Notes under the pieces: generated by a model | Told to the model about the DNA's origin: nothing | The model's database searches: none | What the model saw: the letters and a program-made list of their open reading frames with translations, nothing else | Shown here: in pieces, positions 44,205-57,245 of the stretch | Layout of the letters: each line of letters starts with the position of its first letter | How positions within the stretch are numbered: position 1 is the first letter of the stretch | Translations under genes and position numbers: made by a program | Source of the DNA: Tulasnella sp. 424 | Taxonomy: Eukaryota; Basidiomycota; Agaricomycetes; Cantharellales; Tulasnellaceae | Direction: 5' to 3' | Assembly (NCBI GenBank): GCA_019633425.1 | Contig: WSUB01000089.1 | Span: 1-64,000, forward strand | Length of the DNA stretch: 64,000 nucleotides

Positions 44205-45632
44205 ATGGCGATGCCTGAGTGGGCTTTGCAAAGCATCCAGAATGTAAGAATAGAGCTACTGGAGATAACTCAAGAGAGGACTGAAGGTTGTCCTTTGCCG
44301 ATATCTTAATTCTCTTCACTGAGCTCCTTGGAATCTGTAGCAGACATCCTGGATAACAAGAGCCAAGCCCTAATCACAGAACTGGCCGATACCCAGCTTA
44401 ACATCTCAGAGCAAACGTCTAGGACGTATGAAGCGCTCGAGTATCTGATGACTACGTCCGAGAGAGCAATATTAAATCGTTCCGGGACTTCGGGGCCAAT
44501 GGACCTCCACGTCCCACACGAGCTCTTTCAATTAGCGAGCATGTATATGTCACTGCTGGACATTGTTTTACATGCCATGGGAGAGAGGTCTGGTGATGAA
44601 GTCTTGTTCAAGAACGCAATTGCTCGCCTCGACCGAGCAATTATTCTGACAGGGGGTGATCGCTATGCGGACTTCCTGCAGGATACTATTGAAGGTGTCC
44701 AGAATAGATATCTACCTCTGGATAATGTCCAAGCATTCTCCACGGTGGCGATATCACAGGCGACAGAGTCATCATTGTCGTCTCCTGCCACTTTACCGCT
44801 AGCGTCGAATCCCATTCCCTCGATTCCTGCACCGTCATTGTCCTCATTCCAACGCAAACACTCCCGCCATCCTTTTGTCATCAAGGCCTACGCTTCCGAC
44901 TGGCCCGCTCTGACCAATCATCCATGGGGTTCGCCCGAATACCTCCGCCAAGTCGGAGGGAGAGGACGAGTCGTTCCGGTCGAGATTGGGAGTGATTACA
45001 GAACCAGTGAATGGACACAAGAGCTGATGGACTGGGAAGAATTCTTGGATAAGATCTTCAAACCAGCAGAGTCCTCTCAACCGAAGCTCTACCTTGCTCA
45101 GCATTCGCTCCTCCGGCAATTCCCTTCACTTCAACGCGACATGGAAATCCCGCCATATGTCTATTCGGCACTTGATTCGTCTGACGACTGGGTAACATAT
45201 CGACCCCCCATGAACGACGAACGACTCGTCATCAACGCTTGGCTCGGACCTCAAAATACCATGTCACCGGCTCACTTTGATCCATACTTCAACTGCTTTG
45301 GTGAGTCAGCTCAAAGTTTGTAATACATCCCTGACTGAAGGACCGAACTGCCAGTCCAAGTCGTAGGTCGCAAGACGGTCTGGATTGCTCCTCCCTCGGT
45401 CGCGGATTTCATGTACGCTTCCGGAGAGAACGTCAAGAACACATCTCAAGTGGATGTTTTCGCCGAAGACACAGCAAGCGCGACTCGAGAATGGCCAGAA
45501 TTCGCCAGAAGGGTCGTCCCTCAAGCGATGAGTGTCGTATTGGAACCTGAAGATATGCTTTTCTTGCCGCCTGGATGGTGGCATGCTATGAGAAGCGAAG
45601 AGCTGAGCTTTTCGGTTTCATTTTGGTTCTGA
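44205..45632 (+). CDS. JmjC (cupin_8) domain protein, KDM8/JMJD5-like
   Basis: This is a predicted Fe(II)/2-oxoglutarate dioxygenase of the JMJD5 group, which hydroxylates or demethylates proteins. Exon 1 is 44205-44286. A 54-nt intron with the weak donor GTTGTC ends CTGTAG, and exon 2 starts at 44341. This join is the one that keeps phase (RTE|ADILDNK). A long helical N-terminus precedes the catalytic part: HPFVIKAYASDWPAL, then RVVPVEIGSDY, YLAQHSLLRQFP and NAWLGPQNTMSPAHFDPYFN. The last contains the metal-binding HxD. After another intron come VQVVGRKTVWIAPPS and FLPPGWWHAM, with the second metal His. The end is a typical SFSVSFWF. About 440 aa in total. Histone or other targets cannot be told. 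Confidence 0.85.
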
Positions 45633-45763
45633 TTTTGTCAGGGGATCGACCACGAAGTCGGGCCGGGAGCAGGATGAGATAGGTTGTATCCAGCTATGAG
45701 ATCAATTATACATTCCGTTGAGTTATTGAAGATGACACTGCGTAAAATGGGGTTGGCTGTAGT

Positions 45764-46784
<1,021 letters not shown>

Positions 46785-46789
46785 GCTAT

Positions 46790-47044
46790 CTACTTCTGTT
46801 CAGACGGGTCTTTGAGCCTTGATGGGATTAAGGGGTTGGGATGTTGTCTAGGGAGCTTTGAAGCTGGGTTCGTTTCTTGACGGACGTGAACAGTGTACGC
46901 AAATGCACCAAAACCTGCTACTAGGATACCGACAAACGCAAGTGGGTTGGGACCTTTGGATGGGGGTTTGGAAGAGTACGAGCGAATACGTGAAAAGCGG
47001 GCGATCGATAGAGAAGTTCGAGATTCAACTGGCCTCAGTGACAT
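46790..47044 (-). CDS. Small predicted mitochondrial single-pass membrane protein
   Basis: This is an 84-aa single-exon frame, MSLRPVESRTSLSIARFSRIR followed by SYSSKPPSKG. The Arg/Ser-rich start resembles a mitochondrial presequence. One hydrophobic segment follows (LAFVGILVAGFGAFAYTVHV), then a Pro/Lys-rich tail ending DPSEQK. The family is not recognised. It lies between the divergent Vps2/Did4 gene (113 bp from its start) and the UMP-CMP kinase ATG (5 bp after its stop). Upstream in-frame sequence is open but has its ATG beyond the Did4 start, so the ATG at 47044 is preferred. Confidence 0.65.
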   Translation of the reverse strand: MSLRPVESRTSLSIARFSRIRSYSSKPPSKGPNPLAFVGILVAGFGAFAYTVHVRQETNPASKLPRQHPNPLIPSRLKDPSEQK

Positions 47045-47156
47045 GATCGTAGATTTCGGAAAGGGGCTGGGCCCGCAACATGGATTCACACGTGCCGCGG
47101 TTCGGAGTCCTTGGTACCACCACCAACCACCTCGACCTCTCGCGGCTTTTCCCAAC

Positions 47157-48136
47157 ATGAACATCGTCGTAAGTATCCAAGCCCGTGCGCGCACGTATCT
47201 ATACTGACCGTTGATTTGTGCTCGCTCTAGGAAACCCTTTTTGGGCGAAGTGTTACGCCCGCGGAGCGTCTGCGTCAGAACCAGCGCGCATTAGCCAAAG
47301 CTCAACGAGAGCTCGATAGGGAGCGATCAAAACTCGAAACTCAGGAAAAGAAGCTTGTAGCAGATATCAAGAAGAGTGCGAAGGCAGGCCAGATGGTGAG
47401 CCTTTGATGCTTGGTACTCAGGAGCTCTGACTGATCTCAACTGCGTTTTTGTTCAGCCGGCATGCAAAGTCATGGCGAAAGATCTCGTACGAACAAGGAG
47501 ATATATTCAAAAGTTCTATCAAATGAGAACTCAGCTGCAAGCAGTCGGTCTACGAATACAGACACTAAGGAGTAATCAGCAAATGGCCGAGGCTATGAGG
47601 GGCGCTACGCGAGTGAGTCCGCAGTATCCGTGACAATAATTTCAACACGAAACTGACGTTTCTATTTCATACAGGCTATGGCGTCTATGAACCGGGGCCT
47701 GAATCTCCCTGCTATCCAACGAGTTCTGAACGACTTCGAGAAAGAGAGCTCGATGATGGATATGAAAGAGGAAATGATGTCCGATACGATCGATGACGCC
47801 ATGGAGGGCGAAGGGGAAGACGAGGAAGAAGAGGGCGATAAGATTCTACAGCAGGTGTTGGATGAAATCGGAGTTTCTTTGCAGCAACAGGTACGCATTT
47901 CGACGATGATCTAGGAGACTCCGTCCTCACAAGACACTCTCTCAAAGTTGGCAGACGCTCCTTCAGGTATCGCAGCTCCCACTGTTGTGGCGAACCAGCG
48001 TCAAGCAGTGGCCCTTGGCGAAGGTGCTGGTCCGGTTATACCTCGCCCGCCATCCGCTGGCCGTGGTGGGGGTGGGGGTGGAGGATTGTCGGAAGAGGAC
48101 GAACTCCAAGCAAGGTTGGACAATTTGCGTAAATGA
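47157..48136 (+). CDS. DID4: ESCRT-III subunit Vps2/Did4 (CHMP2)
   Basis: A Snf7-domain protein of ESCRT-III that acts in multivesicular-body sorting and membrane scission. A 12-nt exon 1 (47157-47168, MNIV) splices to 47231, giving ETLFGRSVTPAERLRQNQRALAK split across the intron, the conserved basic helix alpha-1. Later exons carry the VMAKDLVRTRRYIQKFYQMR and LQAVGLRIQTLRSNQQMAEAM blocks. Then come MNLPAIQRVL-like NRGLNLPAIQRVLNDFEKES, the acidic helix with DTIDDAMEGEGEDEEEE, and a C-terminal exon with a Gly run and EEDELQARLDNLRK. This last stretch is the MIM1 motif that binds Vps4. About 240 aa. Four introns. Confidence 0.92.
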
Positions 48137-48683
48137 AGATGATGGCGTTTGGCATGTATGAACGTCGAGGCGCCTAGCTAAAGTTATATATTGAATCGAC
48201 CCGCTTGATACCCGATGTATAGATGGACTAGATTGGGCTTTCGAAGCTCTGAAGGATGCAGCCTCAAGCTCAATAGACCAGGGCCCGTCATGAAGAGGCC
48301 CGCGCGGCTATAGAGTCCCCAAGGACATCTTAGTTGCCCGTCTGTTCAGACAACGCAGAGATATCAAGCTGAAAGCTTTAGCATAATATCGTTCCACTAC
48401 GACCTCATTACGACTGCTAAACCGACCCGAGGTCCCCGCTAGATGGTCCGAGCAGCTCTCCTTTTCAGAACGGATTTGTCTAGCCATATCGCTCGGCTAC
48501 AAGGAGGCCGTAGCAAATAATCAGAGTCGTAATTGATGCTTGTAAATTCGGTGGTCTGTACCTGGCAAACTTGGAGGTTCAGGTGGTCCGGCAACGTTCA
48601 GGCAAACAAACTCGTGGGGGCAGCCCACGTGACCGTGTTTCCCGATTCTCACTTGAACCGACACCAAGCTTTGACGAGTCCTG
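48137..48683. other. Spacer upstream of NUF2
   Basis: This is a 547-bp same-strand spacer. No gene or clear core-promoter element was recognised. Confidence 0.45.
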
Positions 48684-50514
48684 ATGGCAGACGAAATCCC
48701 GACCCTGAAAGCCCAAGACGCTGTGGAGCTACTATCAGAATGGTCTCTGAATATTTCTGTAGAGGAAATAAACAAGCCGTCCACGCAGACAGTTCAGGCA
48801 ATTTACGACGAGATGATATGGCAACTCCTGCACATCCGTTTGGACGACCTTGACGGACCAAGAAACATTATCATGCAGGATATGGATAATTCTGTAAGTG
48901 TCTGTCACGTTAGGGTACCTCGTTGATCTTACTCGGTCTCTAGGAACTGTACGGTGAAGGGCTAAAGTTACGAATGTTCTTCCACTTGGTGTAAGGTCTC
49001 TACCCAGTGTAAACCAGCCAAACAAACTCAAACTCGTTACTCACAGTCGGCACCTATGTACTCGCGCTGGAGTTGAAGGGTTCTCTTTACAAGATGTGGC
49101 TCGTCCAGACGGTCTACGGCTTCGCAAAACTCTTAGTATCGTCCGCAACCTACTCGCCTTCAAGAACGAACGTGCCGACTTCATCAATTCCACCATCCAA
49201 CGGATGGAAGATGCAAAGCAACGGGAACAAGAGCTGTTGGAGGAGGAACAGCGTTTACGGGAAGAGTACAATGCCATGCTGTATGTTTGCACGGCCGCCA
49301 ACCACGCTGTTCAAATCTCATACACCTTGGCTGAATTTAAACAGTCGCAAGAGGGCCGCAGAAGAGTCTCAAATCCCAGAAGCGAAACAACGAAATGCTC
49401 AAGTTAAGAAGCTTCTCAACACTCAACACAAAAAGTTTGAGCAAGTGAAAAACGCTGCAGACGCTGCAAAGAAAGAAGGACAAGCTCTGCGAACTAGATG
49501 GGTGGGTTAATATATGTGAATCTTTACCTTTCATATCACTTACATGGTGGCTTTCATAGGAAACTGTTACCGCCGAACTTGATACGACAAAGCAACGAAA
49601 CAATCGGGACCGCGGGAGGATTGTTCAGTCTCCCGATCGCCTTCGACGGACGATTGCGAATCTCTCCGCGAGTGTCGAGCAAGAGAGGGCTGCTATGGAC
49701 CAGAATCAGGCTAAAGAGCGAGATTACAAGGCAAAACTTGCCCAGTTGCAGATAATCGAGGAGGTGAGCGGGATACTCTTGCTTCACGTCCGTGAATCCC
49801 CCTGTTGATCACCTTTCTGCGACTTGTAGGACTATCGTACATCAATCGACTTACTTCAGTCAATTGAGGTCGAACAAAAGCGGTTGGAGAAATGCGAGCA
49901 AGACCTCAACACTGTGAAGACTCATTACAGCAATCGAGTTATCGAGCATCGCGAGTTAACAACAAGAGCCGAGGTAGGGGACAAGAATGCCGGCCTGACA
50001 TCTATGGGTATCTCATGCATTTCTCTTTCGCGTAGCAACTCGAAAGACAACTCGCATTCGCGCACGACAAACTTGAGTCCATGCAGAGGAGCAGCGCGGA
50101 GAAGCGGGAACTCTCCATGCAAAAGATCGAAAAACTCAAAGAACAGTACTCGCAGGTGGATGAGGCTCGCAGTAATATGTTGGCCGAACACGATTTGCTT
50201 CGAAAAGACATCGAGACTATCGAGAAAGAGGCAAGTCGCTTGGCGCTTGCAAGTTACTCACTCCTAACGCCTCATTGCCTTAGATGTCTGAATATATCAG
50301 GTCTAATGAGAAATTGCTCAATGACCTCATGGCCGAGTACTGGAGCTTACGGCAGGATTTAGGTGGGCGACATCGCCTTTTCAATAAGACTTGACCTGAC
50401 ATTTTCTTTCTAGACAATTTCATGGCAACCCTGACAAACAAATTTGGGCTTGACGTTGATCCGTCTGTATTGCCAGCATTGGCAAATATGAAGAAGAAAA
50501 AGACGAAGGCTTGA
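48684..50514 (+). CDS. NUF2: Kinetochore protein Nuf2 (NDC80 complex)
   Basis: Nuf2 pairs with Ndc80 to attach kinetochores to spindle microtubules. The N-terminal calponin-homology part starts MADEIPTLKAQDAVELLSEW and contains VQAIYDEMIWQLL. The following exons give ELYGEGLKLRMFFHLV and GFSLQDVARPDGLRLRKTLS, then IVRNLLAFKNERADFI, the block that best identifies Nuf2. The rest is coiled coil rich in Glu, Gln and Lys, over seven or so exons. It ends with MSEYIRSNEKLLNDLMAEYW, SLRQDLDNFM and a Lys-rich tail (MKKKKTKA). The stop is at 50512-50514. Splice phases agree throughout. Confidence 0.9.
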
Positions 50515-50915
50515 CTGATTCTTATTCGCCCGCTTGTATACCCCTCCGATGGCGCCTGTACCCTTATGTATCGATATTTCCTGTTTGAGTTGCTGGATGT
50601 GCGCTTCGAGCTCGCCTAGGCGCCGAGGAATTGAGCCCCTAACACCGAAGAGGGAGTTTCGCTCTGGCGCGAGGGCGATAACCCGCGAAAACGCACCGGT
50701 ACAGCCGGTACAATGCGTAAAGGAGGGTAACGGTGAACGAGGCGCCATTCCCGACGCGGTGGTCTGTGTAGCGCCCCGAGATTGACTGGTGTATAGATAC
50801 TGGATGTGGGCGTGGTCGCGGGGAAAAACGAAGGGCGCTCTGTCTGTTGACCTGAACCACCGACTCATCCGCTGCGGAGAACTTGTTACTCTACTCTAAC
50901 CTCTAACCTACCATA
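50515..50915 (+). promoter_or_regulatory. Spacer upstream of the SmgGDS-like gene
   Basis: A 401-bp spacer follows NUF2 on the same strand. No gene was seen. The last 30 bp (CTCTAACCTCTAACC) are a pyrimidine-rich leader before the ATG. Confidence 0.4.
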
Positions 50916-53592
50916 ATGGCGTCCCCCCTTCTAGCCCAAGTTTCAAGTCTTGAAAGTGCACGAGCAGCTTTGGAGACGAATCCGAAAGCCGCCGGAGATT
51001 GGCAGGCAGCAGAAGTCGCGGCTCGTACTATCGCGGATACGCTGCGGACTCGGTCTGGTGAAGGTAAGCATTGAGAGGGGGGCGTAACAGAAATGAAGGT
51101 TGACCCCTTTCTTCCCTTCGCAGTTGATCATAAGACTCAGCTTGGAGACTCGTCGCTGCCGGAAACTCTTGCTGGTTTACTCAAAACTGCAACCACCACT
51201 GCGGGAGAGGCGGGGATTCCATCCTCGACTGCTGCTAAGGCCGCCGTTTATGAGCTCCTCCGTGTCGGCGCGAACGTTTGTAGCGACCATGGTGAGCTCC
51301 TGTTACCCTAAACTGAAGGCTTTCTGTCAGACTGACGGGGTTCAACTCGAGATCGAAACCGGCAATCCCTCCTCGATGCCGGGGTAGTGTCGTCCGTATT
51401 AGCAATGCTCAACGCGTACTGGCGGAAGATCTCGACAACAGACTCCTCACGCCTCCCAATCGACGACTTGCGCCTCATCAAAACCAGTATTGGAGTTTTA
51501 TTGAACGCGAGCTTGGGTTACGGTGAGCGCCAAGGACTTGACCCTTGTCCAGAGACTTGGCTCAACCGCCTAACATCTTCTACAGAACCAATCCGGTTGA
51601 CTCTCGTCTCTTCCGGTGCCCCGTTGACCATCCTCCAACTCTCTTCAACCTTGTACGTGCCGGGTGGCTGGGTCAACGGGGATGTCGAGGAATGGAAGTG
51701 GCGCAGTGGCCTATCCAGTTGGGGCTGGACTGCCATTTCCAATTTCAAAGGCGACGACGATGAAGATGACAGACCAACACCTGGAACCCCGAACGATGCG
51801 AAGCAACCACCTTTATTCGATGCGGAAGCCCTTCCTTTCTTCGTCACAGCCCTCCGCGGGTTTATTCCCAAATTACCACCACAAGAACCACCCAGTTTCG
51901 ATCCCAGCACTTGCGACGACTTGGTCCGATCCGACCTTGAAATCCTCAATCATGTTTCCATGCAGTTGGAATCGCTGGCCTTGGACTCTCAGAGCGTCCG
52001 CTGTGGATTGGCTGGTCGCGAGGTCATGTGCACAGTGCTTGATTTTGTCGAGAAGTCTGAGCCACCCAAGTTTTGGGCGTCGTTCTCGACTCCAAAGGAG
52101 CGGCAGAGCTGGGAGAAGAAGGTGGGATTCTGCAAGGCTGCGGTGATCAAGGCCGTTGTGGAGGTTGCGGGCGAAAAGGACAGCTTGGCCATCTTATGGG
52201 ATGACAAGGCAACCGAGTACCCCGGCGGAGAGTTCGTAAAGAGGATGGCTGGCTGGATTCGGGACATCAAGTTAAGCTCGGATGGGGCGAGGGACGATTT
52301 GATAATATGTGCAACGCTTTCTCTGGGCAACTTAGCGAGAGATGGTAAGGGAGATTATGGCCCAGTCGACCCATTCGACCGTAACATTGACCTCTCTCTA
52401 TGCAGAATCTCACTCTACCGCTCTTCTGGCACCGCCGCACTCGCTAACGCCGCTTCTTCTTCCTCTCCTCGAGCCCAAGGTTAACCTCAAGGTGAAGCAT
52501 GGCTGCACGGGATTGTTGAAGCACCTTGCACAAGCACCGCAAAATAAAACTTTACTTGGAGCTGCAGGGACGATTGAAGCGCTCGCTGCTAGCGGGATTT
52601 GGAGACGGGAAAGCGACATCGCCGAGATTGTTCAGATTAATGCTATTGGTGTGGCGAAGCATCTAAGCTACCTAAATGGTGATCGTTTCTTCAGGTTTCT
52701 GGGAAGGATGGTATAGCTGACACCGGAATCTTCCAGCAACCAACGCCTTACGCCTTACGACCCCAATTCCCAACGACCCCGAAGGTGACAGCCCACTGGA
52801 TCTCATCCTTGACCTGGCTCAGCGGTCGGACGAGTTGACTGTACAAAGCGAAGGCACCCGTGTTCTCGTCAATGTCATCAAGGGCCTCTTCGCGCTTCAA
52901 CAAGCAGGACTGAACGGCCTGCAGTCCGCTGCACCTGACAGTGCGAAAAAGCCAGCGGCGCCCCAAGAAGAGCCTCTAGTGGATGAAGAGAAGCGGAAGG
53001 AGGCTATTGCGAGGCTGTTGACTCTGGACACAACAGAAGCACTGACTGAAATGCTCGCCCGAAGTGGCCGATATCCCATCCTTCTTAATGAAGCTATTGT
53101 TGCACTAACCCTGCTTAGCACTCAACCTCCTGCCAGTGCGTACCGCTCTCAGCTATTCCGGTTCCCGGGCTAATTCACGTTCACCTCATAGTGCCGCTCG
53201 TACTTCAGTCACTCCTGGCTTCGTTGCCGTACCGCATCACGGAATCTGGTCAGGCGGTAGCACCCCCGTCAGGATCTACAAACGGCCAAGCCCTCTCATC
53301 CCGAGGCTCCAGCCCACTGGACATGATCGTCGTGATCCTACGGAATCCCAACAAATTCTTCCCACTAGGTCTCATCGCGAACGCTTGCACACTGCTAGGT
53401 ACTTTAGGGAAGGATTCCTCGGAGGATGCCGAAAAGGTTAAGCAGGCCACGAGGGCGGCGCTAGAGGCTCTTGTACCGAAAGCGATGGAAGTCGATGGGG
53501 ATGATCAGAAGCTGGCTGCGGGGGCAAAGGCCAAAAATATTGTGGATGTAGCCGCGAAGAAAACTTTGGAAGCGTGGTCCACGAAGCCATGA
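50916..53592 (+). CDS. Armadillo-repeat protein, RAP1GDS1/SmgGDS-like
   Basis: SmgGDS proteins bind small GTPases of the Ras/Rho group and act as chaperones or exchange factors. The protein starts MASPLLAQVSSLESARAALE. Helical armadillo repeats follow, e.g. AAVYELLRVGANVCSDH, VVSSVLAMLNAYW, IKTSIGVLLNASLGYG-like and ICATLSLGNLARD. ESHSTALLAPPHSLTPLL and KHGCTGLLKHLAQAPQNKTLL come next, with the NK...LG and GLLKHLA blocks typical of the family. Later exons carry INAIGVAKHLSYLN, EGTRVLVNVIKGLFALQ and MIVVILRNPNKFFPLGLIAN. Six introns are inferred and the stop is at 53590-53592. Family assignment rests on repeat pattern and order. A generic ARM-repeat protein is the alternative. Confidence 0.75.
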
Positions 53593-54513
53593 TAAGGTAG
53601 ATTACGTATTGTAACTGGGACCCATCGAGTTATTTTTCGGAATCCAAGTCTTGTATAATATACCCTAAATAGTGAAGCCCCAGTGCTGATTCGTGGGGTG
53701 CAAGGCTTCCACAAGGAACCAGCGTGATGGTAGTTCTCCTGCAGTGGACGTTGATAGGTTGTTACACAATTTTTCGAACAGCCATAACGATGCAGGCTAT
53801 TGCCACGTATGGTGATAGTCGTTCCCCTGTAGAAATTGCGCAGCGTCGGAGACACGTCAAACGGAGCTTGCTGCCACATGGCATGACCCACCTATCCGGG
53901 CAAACTTGAAGAAGACGCCAAGGAATCTAAGGATAGCGGGAAAACAGATAAGGATAGAAGACTTCTGGGATTGGGGAAGTTTCCGCTTACCCTTCTTTGT
54001 TTCGGTCTACTAAGCCGGGAGCCACCGCTCGTACGTATGTACACGTACAAATCATCAAGAGCAGGACGAGCAAAAGTGATTCGAAGTTAAACAAGGCTGA
54101 CTGTTTTCCGACCGTTAGAGCTAGAGTGGGTTTGAGGGGTCCCTTGGATTCCGTGGCTTACCATGGTGCAGCGAGGTTCTAGGTCTTGTGGGTGAGGGCG
54201 GGTGTGTGGTCGTTGAAGAGAAGGCCGTGACAGGCTGTGGGAAATTCTACCGCAAATGCCGGGCTTCGAACTCGCCCATCCTCCGCCTCTGCATGCTTCC
54301 TTTGCACCTTCCTCTAAGCGATGCTTGGCAACGCATGGAACAAAACGGCCCCGTCTTGTCCTCTCCGTCCGTTATGACCTTTATGCCGTGAACTTTGGAG
54401 CTCCACCAGGATAACAAATACCTTGGCTGGGATCACAAAACCCGCCCATTCCTTGAAACCCAATCCCCCTTCTTTCTGCTCCTCCCAGTCTGCGGACTCG
54501 ACCTACTCTCGAG
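53593..54513. other. Spacer upstream of the amino-acid permease
   Basis: A 921-bp stretch with only short open frames and no recognised domain. A CT-rich leader (CCTACTCTCGAG) precedes the permease ATG. Nothing else was identified. Confidence 0.45.
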
Positions 54514-57011
54514 ATGAGTAAGACAAGTTTTGGTTACGACTCGGAAAAGCTGGGAGTTCCTCCCGCCTTCGCGCCTGTGTCTTCCTCGACCTCACGCGTC
54601 GAGGAAGACCCAACTCTCCTCGAAGCAGAAGAAACCTTGCATCGTGGTCTCAAGGCTCGTCAGATCTCTATGATAGGTAAGAACGTGAGATGGGTCCGTC
54701 CTTCCGTTTATGCCTGACACCCTGCTGTAGCGTTGGGAGGCGCCGTTGGAACAGGCTTGATTATCGGTTCCGGGACAGCATTGAGGCGCGGCGGCCCATT
54801 GGGCATGCTTCTGGGATATTCTTTTGTGGGCTTCGTCTGGTAAGAAGTCGTATAGCGCAGCCGTAATATCTGAGATTGATACGGGTCACGCAGTTACCTG
54901 GTGATGTGCGCCCTTGGCGAGATGTCGGCGTACTTGCCTCACAAGAAAGGATTCAGCGGCTATGTAAGCCACAGTGCTTGTGAACCGTTGCCCAAATCTA
55001 ACACTGCACTCGTTTCAGGCAAGCCGTTTCGTTGATCCAGCTTTAGGATTCGCTTTGGGATGGAACTATCTGGTAGTTCACCTCGCTTGCTCGCTAACTT
55101 CTAAGGACTCCCCACGCTGACGGCTCTCTCCTGCAATCAGTTCAAATACCTCATTGTCACACCAAACAACCTGTCGGCTGCAGGGTATGTCAACCACGTT
55201 GCGGGTTAGTCGGCCTTTCAGTATCTGACTGCCAAGCCGATCAGCATCGTCATTCGCTACTGGGACAAACAAGCCAAAGTTCACATCGCCGTATGGATGA
55301 CTATTTTTATCGTCCTCGGTAAGTCCCTTCTGGACCTGTCGTACGTGCTTTTACTGAATGGGATGATCCAGTCCTCCTCATCAACCTCCTCGGCATCCGC
55401 TTTTTCGGCGAGCTGGAATTCTGGATGTCCGGCATCAAAGTACTCGCGTTGATTGGCCTCATCCTATTCGGGTTGATTTCTGATCTCGGTGGCAATCCTC
55501 ATCACGACCGCGTTGGATTCCGTTACTGGCAAAACCCAGGAGTCTTTGCGTACTACCTGAAAGAAGGCGCTTTGGGAAAGTTCTTGGGTGTTTGGAGTGT
55601 CATGACTAATGCCGTAAGTCTTTGACGAGACCCTGCACTCTACCCATCCTTATGCTGACAGCAATGCTTTCGTGCTAGCTTTTTGCGTATATGGGGACCG
55701 AGCTCATCGGTGTTACTGTTGGGGAGGCAGAGAATCCGCGAAAGAATATTCCTCGTGCAATTCGCAGGACCTTCTGGCGTATCCTCATCTTTTATGTGAG
55801 CTCACCTATGAAGTGCGTTCGAAGGGATTTTTTGACCCATCACATCTCGACGTAGGTCGGTGGTGTGTTCGTGATCGGTCTCATTGTTCCCTCCAACGAC
55901 CCCGATCTATTCACCGCTACCAAAGCTAAGGTACACATATTCTTAACTGATAGTTCACACTCACAAGCTGACGGGCTCTTGGGTTGCAGACCGGCGCTGC
56001 TGCCAGTCCGTTCGTCGTGGCTGCGAAAAAATTCGCCATCAAAGGCTTGGACCATGTTATCAATGGCGCTATCCTCCGTATGTTTCTCTCTCTCGGACAG
56101 CAAACAAATGAGACTGACGATTGGCGACTCCTCAGTATTTGTTCTCAGTGCAGCAAACTCCGACTTGTACATCGGTAGCCGGACGTTGTACGCCATTGCT
56201 GCAGAAGGCAAAGCACCAGCCATCTTCAAGCGCGTCAACCGCATGGGCGTTCCGTATCCCGCTCTGATCCTATGCACTGCGTTCTGCTGTCTCGTGTACC
56301 TGAACGTAGCAGCTTCAAGCGCGCAAGTATTCAACTACTTTGTTAGCTTGGTCACGTTCTTCGGAGCGACGACTTGGAGTGAGTCGGGTTGGACGGTCTA
56401 CCATGAGCCACTTTCTGACATTGACACTCCCTCTAGTGTGCATTGTCTATTCCCATATGTACGTTTTGGCTTTCCGAAAGGATGCGGCTGAAGACTTAAC
56501 TGTTGCTACGTTTCCTGCATAGCCGTTTCATGAAAGCATTAGAGGTCCAAGGCATTCCTCGAAGCAGCCTGCCATACCGCGCGCCATTCCAACCATATGG
56601 CTCGTACTTTGCTCTCGTTGTCACTGGAATCATCACCTTCTTTAAGGTCCGTTTTTTCATTTCACACACCGCACAGGCGCTAGTCCATACTAAACACCAT
56701 GACAGGGCTTTGACACGTTCATGCCATGGAATTACAAAAATTTCATCACCAGCTATATCGGGGCACCGGTATTCTTCGTTTTATGGCTGGTACGCCTACC
56801 GACTACCTAGCGTTCGCTACACATATTCACGGGACTCTCAATGGTTTCGTAGGGCTATAAGATAGTGTATCGCACGAAGGTGATCCCACCAGCAGAGGTC
56901 GATCTGATTTCTGGGAAGCGCCAGATCGACGAGGAAGAAGAGGCATATTTGGCGAAGCAAGAGGCGAAGGGACCTCGCACGACTTTGCAAAAGATTTGGG
57001 ACTCCTTGTAG
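54514..57011 (+). CDS. Amino-acid permease (APC superfamily, yeast AAT type)
   Basis: A plasma-membrane proton-coupled amino-acid transporter of the Gap1-like family. The cytosolic N-terminus ends LHRGLKARQISMIALGGAVG, the family hallmark, followed by TGLIIGSGTALRRGGP. Then come CALGEMSAYLPHKKGFSGYA, FVDPALGFALGWNYLFKY and WMSGIKVLALIGL. FAYMGTELIGVTVGEAENPR and the RRTFWRILIFYVGGVFVIGL block follow, then SAANSDLYIGSRTLYAIA. The last exons carry VCIVYSH-RFMKAL, LPYRAPFQPYGSYFAL and GYKIVYRTKVIPPAEVDL, ending DEEEEAYLAKQEAKGP before the stop at 57009-57011. Around twelve helices and about ten introns. Substrate range is not predictable. Its 3' half was copied ~3.2 kb downstream. Confidence 0.9.
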
Positions 57012-57245
57012 TCCGCTATGTTTGTAGATCCTTTGTACATATACCCTCACATGCATATGACTTCCTGTTGTCTCCGGCAATGCGATTAAAGCAGCGAAAC
57101 TAGCTATAGAATCCCAAAGTCCGAGCGCTCGGCGGGGGAGGCATTATAATGCGCGGGTCATTATTCCCAAACCAAATCCATTATGCTCACGATGATAAAT
57201 CCTTGAAGGTCCAATCTGTAGATCATGCCACACCCTATCTGCTCT

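Noticed and set aside
54255..54280. GGGCTTCGAACTCGCCC resembling a tRNA T-arm
   Set aside because: The surrounding sequence cannot be folded into a cloverleaf on either strand.
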